Assembly (NCBI RefSeq): GCF_000471905.2
Contig: NW_006494719.1
Span: 1,004,293-1,068,292 of the forward strand
Reading direction: 5' to 3'
DNA: 64,000 bases
DNA from: Amborella trichopoda
Lineage: Eukaryota; Streptophyta; Magnoliopsida; Amborellales; Amborellaceae
Position 1 is the stretch's first letter. Each line of letters opens with the position of its first letter. Made by a program: the position numbers and the translations under genes. This document shows, in pieces, positions 45,011-56,675 of this stretch. Below the pieces are notes generated by a model. The model saw only the letters and a list, made by a program, of their open reading frames with translations, was not told where the DNA came from and did not search any database.

Positions 45011-46504
45011 ACTCACCCTACACATGGCACCAACCATATTTCAAGCAGCCTATTGTCACCTACTCCAGGTTGAAGTCTTGTGCGTCCTACAACTTATCCT
45101 CAATGGGGTTGTACCCAATCCATGACCTGTCATCCCCAGTAATGTTGCACCGAGTCTGTTGCACCCAAACTGTGATCTATCATCCCTAATGGAGTCAGGA
45201 GCTATCCCTCATCCCCAAAGGAGTCACACCCATACTGCAGCTCATTATCCCCAGTAAAGTTAGGGCCATTCTTACCTCTTCAATTTTTGGTGGGTTTGTT
45301 TCACACCAAGCCATCTTTCACCCTAGAGAGTATGCGTATGCCCCACTAAATCATAGTGAAGTCCACTTTTGTTGGCCATCCTTCATCAGGACACCATTTC
45401 CATCTGAGGCCTCCGTTTGTGAATGGTCTTAACCATTTTATCCCCAAGGAGTCGGATTGCCATCCACAGACCTATTCCCCATGGAGCTTCACCTACATGG
45501 TGGCACAGCCTCGGTCCGTGTTGTATGACCCTAAACTGCACAACCTCGATCTGTACTGCATGACGCTAAACTGCACAGCCATGGTCCAAACTATATGACC
45601 TTAAACTGTAGTGGAGATCTATTTTCCCGACCTTAAACTCCATGGCCCTAGTTGTGTTACTTTAAACTTCACCACCACCATTCAGCTGTATGACCTTAAA
45701 CCATAGTACATGTCCTAGCCGCATGATGTTGAAAGGCTCAGAACTATGGTCCGCACTATAAGACCCAAAATTGAAGCGGAGGTCTAGTCGCACGATCTTA
45801 AACTGCACGGTCCTAGTTGTATGACTTTAAACTGCACGGTCTTAGTTGCATGACTTTAAACTGCATAACCATGGCCCAACTGTATGACCTTAAACCATAG
45901 TGCACGTCCTGACTACATGACAATAAACTGCTTTACGTGCATTTTCATACACACCTTCCCTAACCTACCTGTTAATGTGCGCACGACACCTACATAATCT
46001 CCCTAGTGTGTCCATTCACCATGCCACCATACCTCATTCCCCAGTGAGTCTCTCCGGCGCTCACAAAATGGCGAACCATCATGCCATCCATACTCGTTTA
46101 GTGGGTCACCATCGTCCACTCACATTTCATACATCGTCTATCTTTCATAGGTAGCTTAATGCCAATTCCCTAAGTATGGCACTCAATTGCCAGACGGGCC
46201 TGATTATGACTGACAAGGTTCGTACAAAATCCTCAGCTTCAGAATCACCAACAGTCCGCACGAGGGTGAGGACTTCGACAAGATCCCTAAAAAAAGTCTC
46301 TTCTCCCCCTAAAGTCTCCACAAACAGACCTGTAAACGATGCATCCCTACGTCTGAGCAGCCTAGTGACACCATTACATGAATCTCCTTGGCATTCACAT
46401 GGTCTTGTGGTTAGGAAGAATAAAAAGAAGTAAAATACAAAGGAAATTTTCCTAATGATTGTCCTTCTTGCTTCTCTTGAAGCACGAAATTCAGCGGGGC
46501 AAGC
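45010..46504 (+). mobile_element. Element A: 3' spacer with repeat field and purine tract
   Basis: Non-coding, matching 20433-23410 of B in reverse. It has 'tcccctaatggagtcagg'-type repeats (45100-45260) and a CATGACCTTAAACTGCA repeat field (about 45490-45930). It ends in AGCGGGGCAAGC directly before the 3' LTR, a likely polypurine tract. No gene. Confidence 0.7.
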
Positions 46505-46767
46505 TGTTTGAACGTATTTTTCAGCATCTTGCTCCTTGGTAGGAAGCAGGTCAATAAAAGCCTACAAACTAGTGAAAATTCCCAACAGTCTCATAATGGC
46601 CCCAGAATTGGTCAAAATCGTCATCAGTACTTCAAAAGACCACCTGCTAAGTTTCACCGCAATCAGACATGTCTAAAGCAGCAAAATTGGTCTCTAAGCA
46701 CCCTGAAATGGACCCTGTAACTAGATCCATACTTTTGGTGTGTCAAACAACTGTGGGACCACTACCA

Positions 46768-47208
46768 NNNNNNNNNNNNNNNNNNNNNNNNNNNNNNNNN
46801 NNNNNNNNNNNNNNNNNNNNNNNNNNNNNNNNNNNNNNNNNNNNNNNNNNNNNNNNNNNNNNNNNNNNNNNNNNNNNNNNNNNNNNNNNNNNNNNNNNNN
46901 NNNNNNNNNNNNNNNNNNNNNNNNNNNNNNNNNNNNNNNNNNNNNNNNNNNNNNNNNNNNNNNNNNNNNNNNNNNNNNNNNNNNNNNNNNNNNNNNNNNN
47001 NNNNNNNNNNNNNNNNNNNNNNNNNNNNNNNNNNNNNNNNNNNNNNNNNNNNNNNNNNNNNNNNNNNNNNNNNNNNNNNNNNNNNNNNNNNNNNNNNNNN
47101 NNNNNNNNNNNNNNNNNNNNNNNNNNNNNNNNNNNNNNNNNNNNNNNNNNNNNNNNNNNNNNNNNNNNNNNNNNNNNNNNNNNNNNNNNNNNNNNNNNNN
47201 NNNNNNNN
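46768..47208. other. Assembly gap (441 N)
   Basis: Run of unknown bases inside the first third of the 3' LTR of A. Frames drawn across it are meaningless. The flanks match about 20090-20230 and about 19900-20020 of B, so the missing sequence should be ordinary LTR. Confidence 1.
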
Positions 47209-48509
47209 ACCATTAAAGGTTGTTGTTTTCACAATCATGGGCAGTCACTTTTGAGTCCTATATCTCACTCGTTTCAATTCAGATCGCTCCCAAATTTGGT
47301 GAACGTGTTCGTCTCATCAATACCAACAATTCGATATGTGTTACGCTCCGTGACGACGCCCGTGCAGAGAGAAAAACTAAATGAAAGTCTTTGATCTGTG
47401 AAGGAAGTTGCAAAAAATTCAGCAGCAACACGCCTCGTTCGAGCAGCCAGATCATAACCCTTGTATACCCGATCGGAATGAAACCAATTGCATTAGGTGT
47501 GTGAGGTCCGAGGCTATATTTGGTCCGAACCTCGCGTACCATGAGATTTCACACACGAAGGCGTCAAAGTTGATGTAAATTCTGGCCCCCGAATTTTAAG
47601 ATTCTGGCAAAAAACTCAAGACTACAAAATCTTCATCCAGACACAAAATCAAGCTACTTTCGCTGCAACATGATCGTGATGGCATGCTCAGTGTGATTCA
47701 ATGAAGAAATCACGAAGAAACTTCAAGGAATGAGCACACAATCGATTCAAAGTTTTCAAGATTTATCCAAGATTCAAGTCTCATGATCAAAGCTCAAAAA
47801 CATGATTCATGGCTTGAAGTTGGTATCAAATGATCAACATGTCGAGCCCTACAAGAAAACAATAATCTTTCGATCCAACGGGTGTCAGAACGACCTCAAG
47901 TCAGTCATGGAATATCATGCAAGTTCTGAGGCAGTCGCAATGACTGTTCAGGAATTCCACACATTGTTAGGTCAGGGCAAAACAGTCCTTTTGCACCCAT
48001 TTTAGAATTTATTTAAATTCAATTAAACTGTAATTATCTTCAATTATAGGAAGTTTTTGGGCGTACACCCACGTTTTAGCCCAATTCTATATAAACAGGC
48101 ACTACCTCATTGTAAAATGACAGACTCATTGTTCTTAGATCAATCAATAAAATTCTGATTTTTGCTTGAGTTTGAGGGTACATCTTGGAGATAGAAATAG
48201 GAGAGAGAATAAAAAGGTTAGTACCCTTGGGGCAGGTAGCTTTCTCTCTCCCGCCCTCTTTCTCTCTCCTCCCCTCTTTCTCTCTCTTTACCACTTCTCA
48301 TCTCTATCTCTTTCTCTCTTCTTCTCATCTTTATCTCTTTCTCTCTCCTCCTTTCTTCTCATCTCTACGTCTTTCTCTCTTCTTCTCGTCTTTATCTCTT
48401 TCTCTTTCTCTCTCTTCTTCTTATCTTTATCTCTTTCTCTCTCCTCCTCTCTTCTCGTCTCTATCTCTTTCTCTCTCTTCTTCTCATCTCTATCTCCATC
48501 CGTCCTCTT

Positions 48510-49165
48510 CTAACACAACCGGAGAAGCCTAGCTTCGGAAGGTTTTCTCTTTCATCTGTCACAACCGATGAAGCCTAGCACTGGTTGGTTTTCTCTTTAT
48601 CCTGTCACAACCGGATAAGCCTAGCGCCGATTAGTTTTATCTTTCTCCTGTCAGAATCAGCAAAGCCTAGCGGCGGTTGGTTTTCTCTTTCTCCTGTCAC
48701 AACAGACGAAGCATAGCGCCAGTTGGTTTCCTCCCTCTTTTGCTAAAATCGATGAAGCATAGCGTCTGTTGGTTTTCTCTTTCTCTTGTCACAATCGGTG
48801 AAGCCTATCGTCTGTTGGTTTTCTCTTTCTTTTTTCACAATTCTTTTTCTTTTGTCAGTCAGGGAAGCTTAGCGCCAGTTGGTTTTCTCCCTCCTCTTCT
48901 GTCAGTCGGTGAAGCTTAGCTCCTACTGGATTTCTCTCTCCTCTTCTATCAGTCAGTAAAGCCTAGCATCGACTGATTTTCTCTCTCCTCTTCTATTAGT
49001 TGGTAAAGCCTAGTGCCGACTGGATTTATCTCTCCTCTCCTGTTAGTTAACGAAGCTTAGCATTAGCTGGTTTTCTCTCTCCTCTTTTGTCAGTCGATGA
49101 AGCCTAGAACCGAGTGGATTTCTCTCTCCTCTTCTATCATGGTCAGTACAGCTTAGCCCTGACTG
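48510..49165 (+). repeat. Dyad array in the 3' LTR of A
   Basis: Thirteen or so units like those at 36473-37140 with the AAGCCTA centre, e.g. CAACCGATG/CACTGGTTG near 48561 and CAGTCGGTG near 48902. Its units differ in many places from the 5' array, so the two arrays have drifted apart. Confidence 0.85.
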
Positions 49166-49953
49166 TGCCTTCCTTTCCTCTCTCTCCTTTATCCTCTCAT
49201 CTTTCATACTCTTCTCTTCTTTTTTTCTCCCTCCTTTTTTCTCTTCTTCTCTTCTTATTCTTTCCTCATAGTCTTAATTATGTCACTCCTTCGTTCGACT
49301 AAGAGGGATTGAGGTTAGCCTCTCCTGGTAGTCCTGTTGTCTAGCCGTAATGTTGTTGTGCAAGGATTACTTGCCCCGCTTTATTGCCATGACAGACTGA
49401 CCATTGTGCATAGCTAGGCGGCATTGTTAATGATGTCTAATAGGAATCCTGTGAGCTTGTCTCAGTTATCGAGCCCGTTTTGCTATCACGTCAGGCCAAT
49501 TATCCAATAGCCTAGTCACCGCTCTGATCCTGTCTCTTAGTTGAATTCTTCTCTCCCTCTCTTTCTTCTCTTCTTCTTTTTTCCGCATGCTTGTGTACGT
49601 TCATTAAAGAGCAAACGGGTGAGGTTTAACCCACCTGTCTTATAACATTTGCCATATATGTGGGTGATTACAGAAAATAAGAAGGATACAAGCCAAGGGA
49701 GGCAATTATGAACCAGTTTTATTACTAGAGGGCTTTCTTCTTGATCTAAGTGGGTACCCACGCGAGTCAGCCTGAGTAAGTCCCAAACCCACCTTTAAAT
49801 TCCTCTATCACCGGTTGGTAACACTTGCCCCCGTTTTCGAATGAGGTTCTTGAGAGAGTGATCTAAAAAATGTCCCGGGTCTTCCCTCGAGACCTGTGAC
49901 GCTTACCGCCCCATCCCAAAGGATCCGGAGGGCGAGATCGAGGCACCTAACCA

Positions 49954-50564
49954 GCAGGAGCTAAAACTGCTAACTAAAAATTGTTTTTCAAAAGCCCTTT
50001 CTCATTTCAAATTTTTCATTATATGTCCTATGTTTTCAAAAACTTTAATTTCTTTGTTAAAATCGTGACCTGTCCAAAGCTTCGGGTTTCATTTCAAACT
50101 TCCCCCTTGTTTTCAAAATTTCTAAAAAGAATTTAAAAAATGAAGGAGCTTGGACACTCGTATATGATGACTACCGCATTGCCACCTCATCTCTCTCTTA
50201 AGAATTGACTAAGAAAACATTTTTCTAAAATAAGTAAAGCCTATAGAAGACCTTAGGAAACCTTAAGGGAATAAAAAAAAATGACAAGTTTAAAAATTTT
50301 AATTTGTGAAAACTCCTAAAGTTAAGTGGCATGGGCAGAAAATCCAACTCGAGTTTCAAGCTTGTGTAACTCACCAACATCTCACGTTGAAAACTCTAAG
50401 AGGAAAATGCCCTAAGTGGGTGAGCGGGGAGCTTAATGTCTTGGAGTGATAGTTGGTGTGCCCTCTAACCATGAAATGTCAAGATAAAATAAAATGTCAG
50501 CAATGTCTACTTTTTTGACACCCACCTATCCCTCGATGAACATGGAGTGCCAAAGAGGGGCAAC
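49954..50564 (+). mobile_element. Element D: 3' region with polypurine tract
   Basis: Matches 24640-25220 of E on the opposite strand (shared AACTTTAATTTCTTTGTTAA, 'cctaagtgggtgagc', 'agggcacaccaactat' on the other strand). It ends in GCCAAAGAGGGGCAAC at the LTR. The rest of D is missing to the left, where the 3' LTR of A begins, which suggests that A inserted in D. Confidence 0.75.
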
Positions 50565-51565
50565 AGTAGACACCCCATTTTAAAACTGGCAAATTCTATA
50601 GTTTTCATGAACCCATAGGACTACATTATTTCAGTAGACCCCTAAACCATACACCACCATAATCCATGGTCCCCATCTTATGATCTACACCTAGCAAATC
50701 CCATAGTTTTTCGTAGTTATCCATTTCACACCCGTAATTTCAGTAGTTATCCATTCTACACCTAGAAAATCCCATAGATTTTAGTAGTTATCCATTATAC
50801 ACCTAGCAAACCCATAGTTTTTAGTAGTTATCCATTCCACACCCATAGTTTTAGTAGTTATCCACTCTACACATAGCAAATCACATAGTTTTTAGTAGTT
50901 ATCCATTGTACATTCATATTAGATCTTTAAGAAAAATAAAACTAACGGGCCTTTTTGGGAAGGAGGTGGGATGTGTGAGTCTAGGGAAACCTATTAAGGA
51001 GGTGGTATGTGCAAGAGAGAGGGAGAAGGGAGAAGTGGGACGTGAGAGAGAGAGAGAGGTTAGGAAATCTAGAGAGAGAAAGATAGAGAGAGTCTAGAGA
51101 GAAAAAAAGCCGGTTAATAAACCCTAGACCTAGGAAAACCCTAGCTTTAGGCCACCCTTAGATCAAAAGAATCCAACTAAGCCTTGACCTAAAGAGAGAT
51201 AAAAGAGGACGCACGACATAAACTCAGCAGGTCATGATACGGGAGAGGCCTCGAAGCCTCGGGTTTGCCAGGCCAACTGGTCAGGCCAGGTATTTTTCTC
51301 ATTTTCTTTCTCTTTATTTTTTTAGTTATTTTGTTAGATCTAGGTTTTTATTCATATTTCATTCAGTACTTCTTTTTTTCGGATCTATGCTGGCTCTGCC
51401 ACTGATCTTAGAGCAGATCTACTTATTTTCGAGTAGATCTGGCCTTAGATCAAAATTCGATTGTCCCCACTATCTCTATCACTTCTTTTTTAAAAAAAAT
51501 TAGTTTGTGGTGTTCAGATAAGAGAGATCTTCCTCTGAAGATCTCTCCGATTTGCACTGTAAGCA
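50565..51565 (+). repeat. Element D: 3' LTR (about 1 kb)
   Basis: Starts AGTAGACACC (TGTAGACACC in E) and ends CACTGTAAGCA. The last 170 bp match the E LTR: 'ccactgatctta', 'gcagatctac', 'gaagatct', 'gatttgcact'. It has its own tandem repeats at 50690-50915 (CATAGTTTTTAGTAGTTATC, about 55 bp). Same family as E, diverged subfamily. Confidence 0.75.
50690..50915 (+). repeat. Tandem repeat TAGTTTTTAGTAGTTATCCA in the D LTR
   Basis: About five units of 30-55 bp, each with AGTAGTTATCCATT followed by ACACC or TACAC. They are absent from the E LTRs, so the array arose in this branch. Confidence 0.85.
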
Positions 51566-53262
51566 CTAATATAAATGGTTTTCATTATGCTCTTAGCAAG
51601 TATGCAATGGCACACCACTTTGAATTTGTACACATAAAAAATAAGAACTATTCGGTAAGGGCAAGATGTAAGAGAAATAACTGTCAATGGGAGATTTTGG
51701 CCTCTAAAGTTGGACAATGGAAAATGTTCAAAATCAAAACTTGGAAGAGAGAGCATTCATGTAGTGTGGGTGCGAGCAATAATGTTCATAAGAGAGAATC
51801 ACAATAATTTGTCGTCGACCTCATTAAAAGTAAGCTAGGTGATACCCCAAGATACAAACCTAGAGAAATGATGAAGGATATAGCTCGAGATTTTGGGATA
51901 GAGCTTTCATATCTTAAAGCATGGCATGGCAAGGAGACAGCGATGAAAGAGTTGCATGGTTCCCAAAATGAGGCTTACAATCGCCTCCCAGCATACCTCA
52001 ATCGCCTTTTAGAGACAAATCCTAGAAGCCATGTGGCACTTCAAAAATGGCCAAATAATAAATTTCGACGAGTCTTTATTTTCTTCGCTATATCAATATA
52101 TGGCTATAAAAATGGGAATTGTCCACTCATTTTCCTTGACGGAACACACTTGAAAGCTCGATTTCTTGGAAGAGAGCTTGCTGCCACTTCTATAGACTCT
52201 GAGGATGAGATATTCCCAATTGCATATTCTGTCGTTGATGAAGAGGATTCTGACAATTGGTTTTGGTTTCTAGAAAACTTGAAGAGTTCTATAGGAATGG
52301 AGCGATCGATCACATTTATGTCTGATAGACATATTGGGTTGGTAACAACATCCAAAAAGTGTTTCAAAATGTTGAGCATGCCTTTTGCAAGTGCCATATG
52401 ATAGAAAATCTTAAGAAGGAAATGAAATATATTCCTAGTGCTGTTAAAAAAGCTATTATATCAGCTTTTCAATGTGCCATACGCACATTTAAGCGAGATG
52501 AATTCAACCAAAAAATGAGAGAGATTCAAAGCCATTCCCAAGAGGCATATAGATGGGCAATAGAGCCATCACCAGAGCATTGAGCTACTGCAATATTTAA
52601 GGGAAAGCGATATAGACATGTTATAACTACTGTAGGCAAATAATGCAATTGATCGAATCAGGATTCTAGAGGCTCGAGAACTCCTTATATTACAATGCCT
52701 TGATCGAATCAGGAGGCAAATAATGCAATTGATGGCCGAGCGCCTTTTGAAGTCTGAAAGGTGGACTACTATTCTCACCCCTAATGTGGAAAAGAGATTG
52801 GCAGTAAACATAAAGAGCTCTCTTTCTGTAAGTGTTATAAGGGTTTCAAGTGAGGAATTTGAAACAATTGGAGACCACAAGAGTTGCTCTGTGAACATAG
52901 TCACACAAGAGTGTGAGTGTCAGGCATGACAGATCATGGGATTGCCATACAAGTATGCATGTAAAGCCCTATATGTGGCCGAAAGGGATTTGTATGAATA
53001 TTTTGATGAGTACTTCACAGTTGCAAAGTACTGAGAGACATATTCTAAACCAGTTACACCTGTCTCAGTATTTGATATGTCATTTCATGGGGAGTCATTT
53101 TCAGATGAGCCAGATGTGCTACCACCACACACAAAATGCTCTCCTGATTGTCCTAAGAAGAAACACATTGAGTCACAAGAGGTGGAAGTGAGACCTAATC
53201 ATTGTAGTAGGTGTGATCAGCCGAGACATAATAGGGCAAGTTGTAGGGTCGCTCTTCAATAA
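51566..53262 (+). pseudogene. MULE transposase pseudogene (DBD, transposase, SWIM, CCHC)
   Basis: Mutator-like transposase coding remains. Order: a MULE N-terminal DNA-binding domain (51585-51770; 'YAMAHHFEFVHIKNKNYSVRARC', 'CQWEI'). Next the transposase core (51880-52580), with the first catalytic Asp in '[11 protein letters not shown]' (codon 52138-52140) and 'SDRHIGL' near 52321. Next a SWIM-type region (about 52900-52960). Last a complete CCHC zinc knuckle C-x2-C-x4-H-x4-C (about 53203-53246) in a C-terminal tail. It is dead. There is an in-frame TAA at 51805, a frame change near 52340, a scrambled stretch at 52570-52720, and further stops near 52927 and 53030. The second half of the SWIM motif reads PYKYACKAL, where C-x-H is usual. 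The N-terminal start is missing: the LTR of D ends exactly where the homology begins. No terminal inverted repeats found. Confidence 0.85.
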
Positions 53263-54300
53263 GAGGTTAGTAAATTTTTTGTTATCTGCATTTACAATAG
53301 TTTTTGTTATCTGCATTTACAATAGTTTTACTCTTGAGATGGCATTTTACCTTTTACGTACCCAAAAGTATTTAAAAAACTATAGCCTTTTATTTGTATA
53401 TTTTTATGCTCAAGTATTTTATTGTTAGTAAATATATACTTTAAAGGGTTTCATTTATTTTCTCTTATGAATATCTCTTATTTGCTTCTACAGGTTTGGG
53501 CTTGCTTGACCAGTCTTGCATAATCATTTGCATCATCTATTGAGAAGTTGGATGAATTACATAACCGTGATCATGGGTTTAGAATCATATTGTACTGACA
53601 TTAGTGTAGAGGCACCACAAATGCTTTTGTTTGTCAATATTTTGAGTTTAAATTCTCTATAATGTGAACTATTAGTTCTAATTTGTTAAGAGGAATGCCT
53701 CTATGTGATTGTTTGTTATGACATTCGACTACCATCCAAATCGGCGCATTATGATGTCAAAACACAAAGAGCCTTTCCAAAGCATTTTGAAATTTACTAT
53801 GGGAATGGCAAGCTCTGCAAATATTGCCGAGGTGCACCTTCTGCAACCAAAATTTAAGGTCGTGCCCGATCAACTCTTCAATATCAGAGAACAAGGGCTC
53901 ATCATTCTTTCTAACTATACTCATCGACCGCAATAATCACATTGCCTTTTCTTTTTGATTAACATTTGTGTCAGATTTTCTCCTCCCTCATCATTCATGT
54001 GATATCTGATCATGTTGTTTTTTAGTGACGAGAGCTCCTTAAAGTAACTGGTTTTTATCTCTGTAACGGTCACCTTTGTAAATTACAATTTATTGTTTGA
54101 ATATCATTGAATTCAATTCTGTGTTAATTTTGACAAAAAGAAGAAGAAGAATTCAATTGTGTTTAAATTGTGTGTGTGCACGAGAGTTTACACAATATAA
54201 TAGGAAGTATAAAAACTCCATGTAAATTTATGATTGTAGTTACATTAATCGTTTTAAAACAAGTATCTCACAAATCTAAAATAGATTACAGAATAAGCTG
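53263..54300. other. Spacer after the MULE pseudogene
   Basis: AT-rich, no repeat ends recognised. It carries a direct repeat of 'tttttgttatctgcatttacaatag' in tandem at 53276-53325. One 75-residue frame at 53709-53936 looks protein-like (mixed composition, 'KHKEPFQSILKFTMGMASS', 'LLQPKFKVVPDQLFN') but I do not recognise it. It may be an exon remnant or the 3' part of the MULE neighbourhood. Confidence 0.35.
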
Positions 54301-54488
54301 AGAATCCATATCTCTTTCAATGAGCTAGAGAAACCTCAAAATTTTGCAAACCTTCAAAACCTAAGGTCAATTCCTCATATCCAGCAATACCCATGATAAA
54401 AATCAAAAGCTTTTTTAGGAAAGCAATATCAATACATGGCTTAAGAGGGGAAATGAAAGAGAAGGCTACTGATCTTTGCTCAGCTAAG

Positions 54489-55920
54489 CTAATCATCCAC
54501 AATGTCAGCTTCATCTTCATCTCCATTGAGTTCTTCCTCTCCTCTCAATTGCCCACAAACATTGTGTTCCATTATATTGGATGGTGTGCGTTGTTAAGGG
54601 GGTAGAGGACCCATAGTTCCCCCACACTCTTCATTAGGGCACAAGTACCTCATGAAGAAGTAAGCATGAGGAAACTCTTGTTCGTCTTCTTCATTCTCTA
54701 AAACCATTTCTTCATCTTCTTCCTCATCATCCTCCTTCCAAGTCGTCTCAACCATGCAACGATCACACTTGCATACAAACCCATAATCCTCAAGAAGCCT
54801 CTTTGCCTGTCTGCATATTTCCAGTTCATAGGGAAGTAATTTAGGCAAATCTCTTTCCCCTCTGTAATATCATGCGGAGCTCTGATAATAACATCAGTAT
54901 TCCCATGTCCTGGTTTATCAATGTTGTCAAACCTGCAACACCAGGAGTAAAAAACCATTCAATTCTAATGAAGAAACTATCATTTGTTCAGAAATATACT
55001 TTTTTGTTGAATTAATTGTTTTGAAAAATATCAATTGTACTGCAATGCCACACTCTTATTCAGAAAATTTTTAAATATTGACGAGAAGCCCCTAGAATTG
55101 ATTCACATAGTCTAGTTGACTATCAACTCAATATTATGAAAACCCACTATTAGAAGCAGAAGATAAATAATAAATAATAAATAAACAAAAAATAAAAAGA
55201 AATCTGACTCAACTATGATTGAACAAACATGTGAGCTGCGACAAGAGCAACAAGACCCAATGGAAATTTGATGGAAAAAGACCCACATCTATTTTTAAGA
55301 AATCAAACAAAGATACCCAATGCTTATTTTGAGATTGCACTAAATTCTTATGAGAAGATCACTGGTTAAGAATCCCAAATTTCGTTACGACAAACCCAAT
55401 ATGTGTTTTAAAGAACAAATAAATTCTGATAAAACAATCCCATGTAATGACCAAAATCGTCATTGTCATAAAAAACCATAAAATTTGTTTCTAAACCCAG
55501 TTCCATTCAACCAAAAAACAAAAAATCATATTAAAATTCCATTTGTTTCCGGCAAAAATACAGTTCTTAGGAAGAAAAATGAACTGTTCTGAATCAATGA
55601 GTGTGGGAAATGGCTATAAAAGTTTAGAAATCAGCCATTATTAAAAAAGGGCCACCATTTTTGGTTTAGAAGCCAGCTCAAACCACCTTAAAACCCACGA
55701 TTTTAAATTATTAAAATCCCATTGTCTTATGATCAAAAACACCATTTCCATAATTAGAGACACAATTTCTATTAAAAAAAGAAAAGGACATGGTGCTTGG
55801 TATTAGGAACTCCATGGAATACCTGCAAGCACTTGAAAGATAGTTCATAGATAGTGCATGGTTGAAAAATGAAGCTCTTGGGTAAATCCCATAGGCCCTA
55901 ACCATCCTTTCTCCATATTC
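54489..55920 (-). pseudogene. ASHR2: ASHR2-like SET-domain methyltransferase fragment (pseudogene)
   Basis: Two exon remnants that match the C-terminal half of plant ASHR2 (SDG39-type) SET methyltransferases. Exon 1 (to 55823) has 'VRAYGIYPRASFFNH'. Exon 2 (from 54932) has 'RFDNIDKPGHGNTDVIIR', 'EGKEICLNYFP' with the SET tyrosine, then the post-SET 'DYGFVCKCDRC' and an acidic loop before 'FPHAYFF.RYLCP'. The splice signals are kept: donor TGCAG|GTATTC at 55823/55822, acceptor TTGCAG|GTTTGA at 54933/54932, in frame. Decay: the NHDCLPN core is replaced by a longer NHALSMNYLSS segment, losing the conserved Cys; a one-base frame change lies near 54803; another lies near 54580, after which 'MEHNVCG' and an acidic tail run to a stop at 54489. 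The N-terminal half of the SET domain is absent upstream. The intron (54933-55822) is AT-rich. This is the only host-gene trace in the window. Confidence 0.8.
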
Positions 55921-56650
55921 CTTTGAAACGTTTTAGAGGGAACTCAGCCATTACAACTGAGTAGACTCTGCCACCATGGTGAATGGATAGAGGGAGCCCT
56001 TCTTGTAGTAGAGAGAGAGAAATAGATCACCGCAATCAAAATGAAAACATGAGAAAAGAGACCAGAGATGGGGTTGAAAAAGTGCAAAATAGGGTTAAAA
56101 AAGATTTTGGATTGAGATGAAATAAAACGATTTGTTGGAGTTAATTTTTATGGTCAAAAGTAAATAAACGTGGGAGATAAGAGATGAAGCGGTACATTAA
56201 AATCCTTAGGGGTTTTTTTATGCCGCTTGAAAGAAAAATAGGAGGGTCTATCATGAAATAAGATGGGGAACTAGGTTCTATATGAAATTTTCCCTAACAT
56301 TTAACAAATGGTGTAATTGAAAAGCATATTCGGACTTTAATGGAAATGATTAGGTTTATGATGGGTCATGCCAACCTGGCCCTAAATTTTTTGAGAAAAA
56401 CTATCAATACATCTATGTTCATTTTAAATAGAGTGCCAACTAGAAATAGAAACTTGACTACTTATGAATTATAGCTAGTTCATTTTGAATAGAGTGTCAA
56501 CTAAGAAGAGAGAATTGACTACTTATGAATTATGGATAGGAAAAAAACTAGACTTAAGTATATTAAAATTTAATGATTCATTTTGAATGGAGTGCCAACT
56601 AAAGATAGATAATTGACTACTTATGAGCTATGGATAGAAAGAAAATGAGA
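55921..56650. other. Spacer, no gene seen
   Basis: AT-rich. Between about 56400 and 56670 a unit of about 95 bp recurs three times, with 'tcattttgaatggagtgccaac' and 'ttgactacttatgaattatgg' segments. No ASHR2 N-terminal coding sequence recognised. Confidence 0.5.
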
Positions 56651-56675
56651 CTTGAGTATATTAAAATTTAGGGAT
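56405..56675 (+). repeat. About 95-bp tandem repeat, three diverged units
   Basis: Each unit has TTCATTTTRAATRGAGTGYC, then ATTGACTACTTATGA and an AAAATTTA-like end. Not part of a recognised element. Confidence 0.75.

Larger units (their letters stand above)
35323..49953 (+). mobile_element. Element A: large Tat/Ogre-type Ty3/gypsy element with antisense PMD gene
   Basis: Plus-oriented element. Parts in order: 5' LTR (35323-37844), primer-binding site, gag (about 38290-39700), an unassigned coding remnant to about 40630, an antisense PMD gene (about 40830-44510, minus strand), a 3' spacer with repeat fields, and a 3' LTR (46505-49953, containing the N run). Long LTRs, the primer-binding site, an antisense extra gene between gag/pol and the 3' LTR, and a repeat-rich 3' end are known features of the Tat/Ogre lineage. 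No pol domain was recognised between gag and the antisense gene, so it was probably non-autonomous. Broken, with several breaks. By eye the LTRs differ by roughly 15-20 %, so it is old. Confidence 0.8.
46505..49953 (+). repeat. Element A: 3' LTR (about 3.4 kb, includes an assembly gap)
   Basis: Starts TGTTTGAACG after the purine tract and ends CACCTAACCA (TG...CA). TATATAAA at 48088-48095, AATAAA soon after. CT-rich tract 48235-48510 and dyad array 48510-49165, as in the 5' LTR. The start matches the start of the B LTR (both have 'ATATTTTTCAKCATC'-like sequence and 'caataaaagcct'). Confidence 0.8.

Noticed and set aside
46740-47394. Long open frames of 156-241 residues on both strands
   Set aside because: They run across the N gap, where any frame stays open.
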